Shown: one piece after another, positions 33,036 to 40,048 of the stretch
Layout: each line of letters starts with the position of its first letter
How positions within the stretch are numbered: the first letter of the stretch is position 1
Origin: TMED27 sp037969235
GTDB lineage: Bacteria > Pseudomonadota > Alphaproteobacteria > Micavibrionales > Micavibrionaceae
NCBI GenBank assembly: GCA_037969235.1
Contig: JBBKXA010000016.1
Location: 1 to 44,069 of the forward strand
Direction: 5' to 3'
Length of the DNA stretch: 44,069 bases
The notes under the pieces: model-generated
What the model was told of the DNA's origin: nothing
Seen by the model: only the letters and a program-made list of their open reading frames with translations
Database searches by the model: none
Program-made: the position numbers and the translations under genes

Positions 33036-33569
33036 CTAACTCAGCCTCATTAAACCCAAGCGTTCTTCGAATACTTTTACAGTTTGGGGGGTGCGGCAGA
33101 CCATCCGCACTTCGTCGAAGCCATCATCCATACGATCTACAATGCCTTGCAGGATAAAGCGTGCGGCGCGTTTTTTGGGGAAGGCGCGAGGGCTGGAGCC
33201 TAATGGGGGGAATGCTATAGTTTTTAAAGACATGCGTCGCGCGAGTTCCATCGAAGTGCGGCTGGCGTTGACCAATTGGCGATGGTGGCGGCTCCATTCA
33301 TCTTTCCAGACAGGCACGATACAAAAGAAAATATGTTTGCACGGCAGGTCAAATCCAGGCACTGCAAAAATATCGCCTACGCGCGGTTTAATAATATTAT
33401 GTGTGACGAAATTCTTGAACTCTGCGCCTGCGCTTTCGGCGATATGTTGGTTGAGTGAGCCTGAATATTCTTTGCTCACAGGCAATAGCGTCACTATGGC
33501 ATCAACGTCTTGTTCGGTGATTCGGCCTTGGATGATTTGAATGCGATCTAAATATCGTTTGGAAGCCAT
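33036..33569 (-). CDS. Macro-domain protein, 177 residues
   Basis: A single macro (ADP-ribose-binding) domain. The first loop reads VDAIVTLLPVSKEYSGSLNQHIAESAGAEF, corresponding to VDAIVNAAN...GGGVAGAIH with the asparagine and glycine run altered. The second part is TIAFPPLGSSPRAFPKKRAARF, keeping the IAFPxxGS...FP pattern. Changes in the first loop suggest altered or lost ADP-ribosyl hydrolase activity. The ATG at 33569 is chosen; the much longer open frame upstream overlaps the divergent transporter gene and is not credible. Confidence 0.78.
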   Translation of the reverse strand: MASKRYLDRIQIIQGRITEQDVDAIVTLLPVSKEYSGSLNQHIAESAGAEFKNFVTHNIIKPRVGDIFAVPGFDLPCKHIFFCIVPVWKDEWSRHHRQLVNASRTSMELARRMSLKTIAFPPLGSSPRAFPKKRAARFILQGIVDRMDDGFDEVRMVCRTPQTVKVFEERLGLMRLS

Positions 33570-33593
33570 GCGACGCTCTGTTAGTTTAAAATA

Positions 33594-35384
33594 ATGTCTT
33601 ATATTACACCGATATTGTCCGTGATTGCGCTTATTTTTTGCGTGTTTTTTAACGGAGGCGTGCATGCGCAATCTTATGGGTTGGCGATGCATGGTGCGCC
33701 GAAATATAATGCGGATGATGCTCATCTTGATTACGTGAACCCGCAAGCGCCCAAAGGCGGAAACCTTAAAATTGCGGCGATAGGGACATTTGATACGATC
33801 AACCCCTACTCCATTAAAGGTAAAGCGGCGCAAGGACTGAACCTTGTATATGATCGTTTGATGGGGCGGGTATGGGACGAGGCTTTTACGATGTATCCGC
33901 TGATTGCTGAGCGTGTTGAAGTGCCAGAGGATCGCTCCAGCATTACTGTGTTTATTAATCCCAAAGCGCGATTTCATGACGGTAGTGCTATAACGGCGCA
34001 AGATGTTGTCTTTTCATTTGAAACTATGAAAGAATCTGGCCGCCCAAATATGCGTCAGATTTATCGTCTGGTTGAGCGCGTTGAGACGCTAGATAATATG
34101 AGCGTGAAGTTTTCATTTGGCGAAGGGTACGATCAGGAAACCGCGATGATTATTGCGATGATGCCAGTTCTATCGAAAGCATATTGGCAGGATAAAATTT
34201 TTGATTCTACCACGCTCGATAAACCAATACTAAACGGCGCGTATCGCATTAAAAATATTGATGTTGGTCGCTCTATCACTTATGAACGCGTAAAAGATTA
34301 TTGGGCAAAAGACTTAATGACCAATGTAGGGCACAATAATTTTGATACAATTACATACGAATATTACCGTGATGATACAGTGGCTTTTGAAGCCTTTAAA
34401 ACGGGTGATTTGAATTTGCGGCGTGAATGGGATGCGGGCAAATGGGCGAGCGCTTATGATTTCCCTGCCGCGCAAGATGGTCGGGTGGTGTTGGAAGCAT
34501 TGGAGCATGGACGACCAGAGCGCGCACGTGCTTTAATCTTTAATACTCGCCGCGAACCCTTTAATGACATTAATGTGCGCAAGGCTTTGAATTTATTATT
34601 TGATTTTGAGTGGGTGAATAAAAATATTTTTCACAGTCAATATCAACATTCTAATAGTTATTTCCCCAATTCAGAACTTGCCGCGCCTGATAATCCCAGT
34701 GATGCGGAATTATCGTTGCTTAATCCTTATAAAAACCAACTTGATTCTGTTGTATTTGGCGCTCTGCCCCAGCCCGTTACAACTGCGGATAACACGGCGC
34801 GGCGTGCTAACATGGTTAAGGCGGATCATTTATTAAAAGATTCAGGTTGGCTTATTGTTGATGGCAAGCGCGTGAAAGACGGCAAGCCGTTTGCCTTCGA
34901 AATTGTTATTGATGCACCTGAGAATGAGAAAATTGCGTTGCATTTTAAACGCGCTCTTTCAAAAATGGGCATCACCGTTAATATTCGCGTGTTGGATGCC
35001 GCGGCCTATCGTGGGCGATTGAATGATTATGATTTTGATATGACGCTGTATTATTGGCTATCATCCCTGTCGCCGGGGACGGAACAGAATTTATATTGGA
35101 CATGCAAAGCGGCGGAGGAGCCTGCACGCTGGAATTTCCCGGGTATTTGCGATCCTGTGATTGATTCCATTGCGGCGAGCATCCCTACGGCAAAAACACG
35201 CGAAGATCTTGTGACGCGCATGCATGTTCTTGATCGTTTGTTGATGCATGGTGTTTATTCTATCCCTCTTTATTATGGCGGCGTGGATTATGTGGGGTAT
35301 TGGAACCCCATCAAACGCCCAGAAACCACGCCACTTTATGGTATGGTAATGGAAACATGGTGGATGGATAACATAAGTGAATAA
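33594..35384 (+). CDS. YejA-type oligopeptide ABC transporter substrate-binding protein
   Basis: A 596-residue periplasmic solute-binding protein of the SBP_bac_5 family, closest in pattern to YejA. A signal peptide ends at VHAQS (about residue 26). The mature start reads GLAMHGAPKY, followed by VNPQAPKGGNL and FDTINPYS, typical for this subfamily. The C terminus carries WYW-like aromatic motifs and GMVMETWWMDN. No permease or ATPase genes are next to it, so the partner transporter is elsewhere or missing. It lies 24 bases from the divergent macro-domain start. Confidence 0.88.
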   Translation: MSYITPILSVIALIFCVFFNGGVHAQSYGLAMHGAPKYNADDAHLDYVNPQAPKGGNLKIAAIGTFDTINPYSIKGKAAQGLNLVYDRLMGRVWDEAFTMYPLIAERVEVPEDRSSITVFINPKARFHDGSAITAQDVVFSFETMKESGRPNMRQIYRLVERVETLDNMSVKFSFGEGYDQETAMIIAMMPVLSKAYWQDKIFDSTTLDKPILNGAYRIKNIDVGRSITYERVKDYWAKDLMTNVGHNNFDTITYEYYRDDTVAFEAFKTGDLNLRREWDAGKWASAYDFPAAQDGRVVLEALEHGRPERARALIFNTRREPFNDINVRKALNLLFDFEWVNKNIFHSQYQHSNSYFPNSELAAPDNPSDAELSLLNPYKNQLDSVVFGALPQPVTTADNTARRANMVKADHLLKDSGWLIVDGKRVKDGKPFAFEIVIDAPENEKIALHFKRALSKMGITVNIRVLDAAAYRGRLNDYDFDMTLYYWLSSLSPGTEQNLYWTCKAAEEPARWNFPGICDPVIDSIAASIPTAKTREDLVTRMHVLDRLLMHGVYSIPLYYGGVDYVGYWNPIKRPETTPLYGMVMETWWMDNISE

Positions 35385-35456
35385 ATTGGCATTGAGCCAA
35401 GCCGCCGCAATTGCTATGATGTTTGTAAATATAATTTTGGAAAGCTTATCTTTATC

Positions 35457-35999
35457 ATGAAAACTTATTCCCTGCTCGCTCTTGGTCTTTTTTCCGTTTT
35501 AATTGTTGGTGCGTGCGCCCCCGGCAAAAACATCAATCAGGTTGGCGGGCAATTCTGGCAACGCGTAAGTGTTTCAGACGCAGCGTATCAGCAAGGGCCA
35601 AAGGCGCAGCAAATGCTTAATCGCGATATTTCACGTTGCGTCACCGAGCTTCGTGAGCTTGAGCGCGTGGGCGCGGTTAAGAATGCTATTCCTGTTGATG
35701 CGCAAGGTCGTACACTTAATCCGAACCAACAAGAGCTTTATGATTGGGACACCCCAGAGCGTGAAAAATATTTATATGCTGAGCATCTTGATTACACTGA
35801 TTTTGAAGGTTGTATGATGTATAAAGGTTGGGAACGCATCGAGCACGCCCCTTACGATGTGGCACGTAAAGGCCGCGAGAATTATTTGCGCGCTCATGTC
35901 GATAAAGAATATAAACCCGAAGCCTATGCCCGAATAGCTGCGAAAAAGAAGAGCGCCATGAATAATGGTCAAGGTGATTATGGCGATTTGAATAAATAA
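35457..35999 (+). CDS. Hypothetical lipoprotein, 180 residues
   Basis: A lipobox VGAC follows a 19-residue hydrophobic signal, giving Cys20 as the lipidated residue. The mature protein is hydrophilic with a basic, lysine-rich tail (RIAAKKKSAMNNGQG) and two further cysteines (SRCVTEL and EGCMMYKG). I cannot assign a family. It follows the YejA-type gene with a 72-base gap, and runs in the same direction. Confidence 0.72.
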   Translation: MKTYSLLALGLFSVLIVGACAPGKNINQVGGQFWQRVSVSDAAYQQGPKAQQMLNRDISRCVTELRELERVGAVKNAIPVDAQGRTLNPNQQELYDWDTPEREKYLYAEHLDYTDFEGCMMYKGWERIEHAPYDVARKGRENYLRAHVDKEYKPEAYARIAAKKKSAMNNGQGDYGDLNK

Positions 36000-36044
36000 T
36001 TAGTTTTAAAAGTTGAGTGGTTCTGTTTTTAAAATTAAGCTTTT

Positions 36045-36791
36045 TTAATCAAACTTTAAGATGCCGCCTATCGTAGGCATGCACCCCTTGCTACCTGAAA
36101 AAGTTATATCAGCCTCTCCATCCATTGGCCCACCAGCAGCCAGTAAATCCTCATCCATCGAATTACACAAAATTCCAGCGCGCACACCAATGCCACTATA
36201 GGCCGATATCGGTAGAATTGCGGCTACGCCAGCATGCGCTGATGCGCCGAAGCCATGTTCATCACTATTCCCAACAGCCACTTGTCCGAAAATATTTACC
36301 AGTGTCCTGTCGGACGTCATGTAAACGCTCATGTCTTTGCCTAATCTAATCGCTGAAATTAAATCGTCTTGATTTAACGTTGTGTATACATCAACATTTG
36401 TCGCTTCATAGATGCGATTTGTGTGCGGATCGAACCTTGCGGAAGCTGTGGCTTCGTATGTTTCGTCGGTGCTGTACAAGAGATATAGCCTCATATCTAA
36501 ATCCCCTTTATCCAAAGATGTAGACAGGCCCAGTGTGGATGACATATCAATATCGGCATTATCTTCAATGCTGTCATATGTAATTCCCAAAGTATTTTGT
36601 AGGCTTGTTTTTACCGCACCGTCATCTTCTTCAGCGATCACACCGATTTCTACACGCGGAGCGAGTACAGTTGCAAGTGCGTGTAAACCTCCTACCGCTT
36701 TTAAATCGACAAATGGGGTCTTCATTAAAGCCCCTGCAAAAGACAAATCATCTTTCGGGGTGGTGATATATTCATTCACTTGTTCTGTCAT
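36045..36791 (-). CDS. Hypothetical protein, 248 residues
   Basis: An unrecognised protein, acidic in its middle part (GVIAEEDDGAVKTS and SIEDNADIDMSS), without a signal peptide. The C-terminal half is glycine-rich with alternating pattern (HGFGASAHAGVAAILPISAYSGIGVRAGI), which suggests a beta-structure. The ATG at 36791 has AGGA upstream and is preferred over an earlier TTG. It is downstream of the glycosyltransferase gene on the same strand. Confidence 0.62.
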   Translation of the reverse strand: MTEQVNEYITTPKDDLSFAGALMKTPFVDLKAVGGLHALATVLAPRVEIGVIAEEDDGAVKTSLQNTLGITYDSIEDNADIDMSSTLGLSTSLDKGDLDMRLYLLYSTDETYEATASARFDPHTNRIYEATNVDVYTTLNQDDLISAIRLGKDMSVYMTSDRTLVNIFGQVAVGNSDEHGFGASAHAGVAAILPISAYSGIGVRAGILCNSMDEDLLAAGGPMDGEADITFSGSKGCMPTIGGILKFD

Positions 36792-36828
36792 ACGCAAATC
36801 CTGTTAAATTTAAGGCAAGCGTACAGGA

Positions 36829-36844
36829 ATAATATTAATATTAT
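36829..36844. promoter_or_regulatory. AT-only 16-bp palindrome
   Basis: ATAATATTAATATTAT is a perfect palindrome in the 54-base gap between the glycosyltransferase gene and the 36045-36791 gene. It could be a binding site or a chance event in AT-rich DNA. Confidence 0.3.
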
Positions 36845-36845
36845 G

Positions 36846-37790
36846 TTAATTTATGGCGTTGATTTTATCTTTAACCATTTCGATGGTCAGGGAGTTCATG
36901 AGCGTATGTTTAAGGCTTTGTGGAGTGTAGCCTTCGAAATCAATGAGTTCATCAAAGCTTTCAGGGGTGCGCGCATAGCTACAGTGATCGCCATACGGCG
37001 CATAAATATGCGGGTAGCTAGGACCGAATACACCTACGGTTTTTACACCCGCCGCCGCAGCGCAATGCATGAGGCCGGAATCATTGCCCAGGTAAAACTC
37101 ACAACGCGCAATCGTGGCTGCCGCCGTGCCGGGGTCAGTTTTGGCGATGATATCGAGCTGGCGATCCTTGGGGATACTGGCCAGCACTTGACGCGCCGCT
37201 TCTTCTTCACCGGGGGCGGAGAAAACAGCTACTCGTGCGCCCGACATAACGCCGCCTTCGCGCGTCATATAATCCACAATCTCAATGAAATTCTTCGCGG
37301 GCCAAGTTTTACCAATCCAATTCGCCGTTGGCCCAACGCCCAAAACCGGTGAGCCATCAGGGATTAACATCTCCGCCAGTCTTTTTTGCTTATCCGAAAA
37401 CCATAATTTGGGCGCTGGCGGCGGCGATAAATTCATAGCTTGCGCGTTTTGCAAAACTTTATGCTGCGCTTTGTTGATTTGCTTGCTGAAAATATATCGG
37501 TCATTGGTCATCAAAACACGCGAGACGATCGAATCGCGCAAATCAATCACCATATCCCAGCGTTTAAAGCCGACTTTTTTCCAAAGCTTAAACCAGTGCC
37601 CATTGTATTTTTCTTTTTTAAGAAAATATATTTTCTCAAGCAACGGATATCCTTCAAACAAAGACGTCGCCAACGGGCCGCATGCGATAGTCACTTTCGC
37701 ATTTGGGTGTTTTTCTTCGATATAGCGTAGCAGTCCTGTAGATAAAACGGCGTCACCAATACGGCTGGATGTGATAAATAAAATCTTCAT
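36846..37790 (-). CDS. Family 9 glycosyltransferase (heptosyltransferase-like)
   Basis: A 314-residue GT9-family protein of the ADP-heptose:LPS heptosyltransferase group. The N terminus KILFITSSRIGDAVLSTGLL is the acceptor-side signature. The donor-binding region is WIGKTWPAKNF and GNDSGLMHCAAAAGVKTVGVFGPS, with the conserved DSGxxH. It probably adds a heptose or related sugar to the lipopolysaccharide core at the inner membrane. The ATG at 37790 is chosen over a start 36 bases upstream. No other LPS genes are adjacent. Confidence 0.88.
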   Translation of the reverse strand: MKILFITSSRIGDAVLSTGLLRYIEEKHPNAKVTIACGPLATSLFEGYPLLEKIYFLKKEKYNGHWFKLWKKVGFKRWDMVIDLRDSIVSRVLMTNDRYIFSKQINKAQHKVLQNAQAMNLSPPPAPKLWFSDKQKRLAEMLIPDGSPVLGVGPTANWIGKTWPAKNFIEIVDYMTREGGVMSGARVAVFSAPGEEEAARQVLASIPKDRQLDIIAKTDPGTAAATIARCEFYLGNDSGLMHCAAAAGVKTVGVFGPSYPHIYAPYGDHCSYARTPESFDELIDFEGYTPQSLKHTLMNSLTIEMVKDKINAIN

Positions 37791-37798
37791 ATCTTGTT

Positions 37799-37875
37799 TT
37801 AACCGCGAATGAACAGAAATGCACATGAATTTTATTTTTTCTATTCGTATTTATCTGCGGTGATCTGTGGTTTAT
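37799..37875. repeat. Inverted pair of the dispersed intergenic repeat
   Basis: The left end starts AACCGCGAATGAACAG and the right end read in reverse starts AACCACAGATCACCGC. Both have the AACC(A/G)C opening of the repeats at 12924 and 14055, and they point toward each other. It fills the gap between the divergent glycosyltransferase and ygfZ genes. Confidence 0.6.
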
Positions 37876-37883
37876 AAATAAGC

Positions 37884-38570
37884 ATGAGCGCATTTTTTGT
37901 AGAATTGAAAAACCGTGGCCTTATCCATTTGGAAGGGGCGGATCGGCATGATTTTTTGCAAGGGTTAATGACCAATGACATTCGCAAGCTTTCACCTACA
38001 AACGCGATTTATGCCTGTTTGCTTACGCCGCAGGGCAAATTTTTGCATGATTTTTTTATCATTGAGAGGCATAATTTTACATTGATTGATTGTGAAGGTG
38101 GCGCGCGGGCGCAGGATTTATTTACGCGGCTAAATATGTATCGCTTGCGCAAAGATGTACAAATTTCGGTGGAAGAACGCAACAAAGTTTATGCCGTTTT
38201 TGGCGCGGATGTCGGTTTGCCAGACCCTCGCCATAGCGAAATGGGGCGGCGCGTTTTCGAAAAACCTGGTCTGCTTGAGCGCCCTTTTGATGAATGGGAT
38301 AGACGCCGTATTGCTTTGGCTATTCCTGATGGCAGCCGTGATTTAATGGTTGAAAAATCGACGATGGATGAGGGACGGATGGACACCATCAACGCAGTTG
38401 ATTACACCAAAGGATGTTATGTTGGCCAAGAAGTCACGGCGCGCATGCATTATCGCGGTACTGGCAAGAAGCATTTGCAGACCGTCACGATCGATGCCCT
38501 GCCCGATAAAGCGCAATTACGCTCATCGTGCGGCGGCATTGGCATTGCATTGGTGAAGGACACGCAATGA
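37884..38570 (+). CDS. ygfZ: YgfZ-type folate-binding iron-sulfur cluster protein
   Basis: A 228-residue YgfZ/GcvT-like protein (COG0354). The diagnostic motif is KGCYVGQEVTARMHYRG (about residues 174-190), with the conserved reactive cysteine. The N-terminal GADRHDFLQGLMTNDI block matches the folate-binding fold. The family supports iron-sulfur enzymes, including tRNA modification enzymes. It is on the short side for the family. The stop overlaps the following HAD gene by four bases (ATGA). Confidence 0.9.
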   Translation: MSAFFVELKNRGLIHLEGADRHDFLQGLMTNDIRKLSPTNAIYACLLTPQGKFLHDFFIIERHNFTLIDCEGGARAQDLFTRLNMYRLRKDVQISVEERNKVYAVFGADVGLPDPRHSEMGRRVFEKPGLLERPFDEWDRRRIALAIPDGSRDLMVEKSTMDEGRMDTINAVDYTKGCYVGQEVTARMHYRGTGKKHLQTVTIDALPDKAQLRSSCGGIGIALVKDTQ

Positions 38571-39196
38571 TTAAGGCGGTATTTTGGGATAGTGACAATA
38601 CTTTGCTGGAAACAGCGGCGCATCATTGGCACAAACATTTTGAAACGCTCAAATCGCTGGGCATTCATTTGGATGATAAGCATCGCAATGCGGTTTATAC
38701 GCATAATGGAAATCAGAACTGGGCGTGGATGAGTCGCGATCTTGGCCTGAAGATGCCAGAGCAAGAGTATTTAAACGCGATTGATGCGTGGTATTTTGAT
38801 CATATTGACGAAATCGAAATTCGTAGCGGCGTGTGTGAAGCGTTAGAGTTGTTTAAGGATGCAGGCATTCCTCAAGCGGTGGTGTCGAATGGGCGCAGAA
38901 AATCGGTGATGTCCGCGCAAGATGCAAAGGGCCTTACGCCTTATTTTGAATTTGTGCTGTGTAAGGAAGATTATGAAGGGCGCAAGCCCTCGCCTGTGCC
39001 CTACCTCACGGCGTTGGAAAAACTTAATGGGGCGCATATAACGAGCATCCCGCCCGATGCATGCTTGGTGATCGAAGATGACCCCAAAGGCGTGGAAAGC
39101 GGAATCGCGGCGGGGATGATTGTGATTGACAGGCCGCCGATAGATAAGGATGAGGCAGCGTTCTTGAAAAAATGTGCTGCGCATTTAATGCGATAA
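38567..39196 (+). CDS. HAD-family phosphatase, 209 residues
   Basis: A haloacid dehalogenase-type hydrolase. Motif I is FWDSDNTLLE (residues 6-15), motif II is VVSNGRR, motif III is the lysine of GRKPSPVPY, and motif IV is VIEDDPKG. The ATG at 38567 overlaps the ygfZ stop by four bases and has AAGGA before it, so it is translationally coupled. Substrate unknown. A small-sugar phosphate or phosphoglycolate is possible. Confidence 0.82.
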   Translation: MIKAVFWDSDNTLLETAAHHWHKHFETLKSLGIHLDDKHRNAVYTHNGNQNWAWMSRDLGLKMPEQEYLNAIDAWYFDHIDEIEIRSGVCEALELFKDAGIPQAVVSNGRRKSVMSAQDAKGLTPYFEFVLCKEDYEGRKPSPVPYLTALEKLNGAHITSIPPDACLVIEDDPKGVESGIAAGMIVIDRPPIDKDEAAFLKKCAAHLMR

Positions 39197-39205
39197 TATA
39201 CTTTA

Positions 39206-39234
39206 TTGACATAGCCGCAAATACTCCTTATTAC
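39206..39234 (+). promoter_or_regulatory. Sigma-70 promoter for the 39270 gene
   Basis: TTGACA (39206-39211) and TATTAC (39229-39234) are 17 bases apart. The chosen ATG follows 35 bases after the -10 box. Confidence 0.68.
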
Positions 39235-39269
39235 ATAGTGTTATCAATTCATAAAATATGAGAAATAAC

Positions 39270-39695
39270 ATGAGCAACACAACAGAATTTTTAAAGAAGC
39301 ATTTAAACCCTAAACACGATTTTGATTTTCTTGCGGCAAGTGATCAGTATGTTCCAAATGATGATATGCTAAAATCTGCTTTAAACAAGTCCAATAATTG
39401 TCTTAAAGTTGCCATTCGTATTCCAACTAAACATTTATTTCGCGGAGCTGTCATCGGTGGTGCTACAGGTGGCCTTATAGGTACATGTAACTTTATCGCA
39501 ACAGGCGCACCTATTATGCCTTCAATATCTATAGGTGCGGCTATTGGATCAACCATAGATATGTTTCAATTTACGCTTCGATCGTTTAAAGACGATATTA
39601 CAGACAAGATGATAAAGGACCTCAACGCTTCAACAGCGTACATTAAAGAATTGCTTTTTAAAGATAAGCCACCAGGACCAAACAACGATCTTTGA
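39270..39695 (+). CDS. Small hypothetical membrane protein, 141 residues
   Basis: An unrecognised AT-rich gene with its own promoter. A charged N-terminal half is followed by a hydrophobic glycine-rich hairpin (LFRGAVIGGATGGLIGTCNFIATGAPIMPS and SIGAAIGSTID, about residues 52-95), then a charged tail. The architecture resembles the proteins at 5644 and 6502. The ATG at 39270 follows GAG at moderate spacing; another ATG at 39258 has no binding site. Confidence 0.62.
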   Translation: MSNTTEFLKKHLNPKHDFDFLAASDQYVPNDDMLKSALNKSNNCLKVAIRIPTKHLFRGAVIGGATGGLIGTCNFIATGAPIMPSISIGAAIGSTIDMFQFTLRSFKDDITDKMIKDLNASTAYIKELLFKDKPPGPNNDL

Positions 39696-39742
39696 TTTCA
39701 AAACAGATGGTTCATAAATGTATCACCCTCTCCACACGTGGC

Positions 39743-39881
39743 CTCAAGTCTTTCACGCAAAGGCCGCGAAGTTAGACAGGGTTTTTTACAATTGTGATCC
39801 TGAGCGAAATCGAGGGATGACAAAAAAAATAATAGACTTAGCGATCATTGTACTTCTTTGCGCCATTCGCGTGAACGAAAT
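39743..39881. repeat. Nested intergenic repeat island
   Basis: TCACGCAAAGGCCGCGAAG (39761-39779) and, in reverse, TTCACGCGAATGGCGCAAAG near 39855-39876 form an imperfect inverted pair. Between them lies TCCTGAGCGAAATCGAGGGA, a different common intergenic element. The 39696-39884 gap holds nothing else that I can see. The block ends at the stop of the 53-residue membrane protein. Confidence 0.55.
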
Positions 39882-39884
39882 TCT

Positions 39885-40046
39885 TTAAACCACGCCGCTA
39901 GTAAAGAACATTTTAAATGCAACAAACCCTAGCACCACAACAAACAATATCATCATCATAATCACATCCTTGCGGCTGAAAAAATGATACATGTCGAATG
40001 TTTTAAGCGTTTCGTTTTCTTTGTTTTTTTCTGGTTTGTCTGTCAT
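39885..40046 (-). CDS. 53-residue single-pass membrane protein downstream of ppdK
   Basis: A short gene starting with an ATG two bases after the ppdK stop on the same strand. It encodes a charged cytoplasmic N terminus (MTDKPEKNKENETLKTF), a short linker with FFSRKD, and one hydrophobic helix (VIMMMILFVVVLGFVAFKMF). It looks like a small integral membrane protein translated together with ppdK. Function unknown. The C terminus abuts the repeat island at 39743-39881. Confidence 0.6.
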   Translation of the reverse strand: MTDKPEKNKENETLKTFDMYHFFSRKDVIMMMILFVVVLGFVAFKMFFTSGVV

Positions 40047-40048
40047 GT

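Noticed and set aside
33570..34001. Long N-terminal extension of the macro-domain frame
   Set aside because: It lies antisense to the well-supported YejA-type gene, is full of Arg/Ile/His without domain character, and the ATG at 33569 gives a complete macro domain.
39743..39881. CRISPR or tRNA remnant in the ppdK downstream gap
   Set aside because: The repeats are inverted and of different types, not regularly spaced direct repeats, and there is no cloverleaf pattern.
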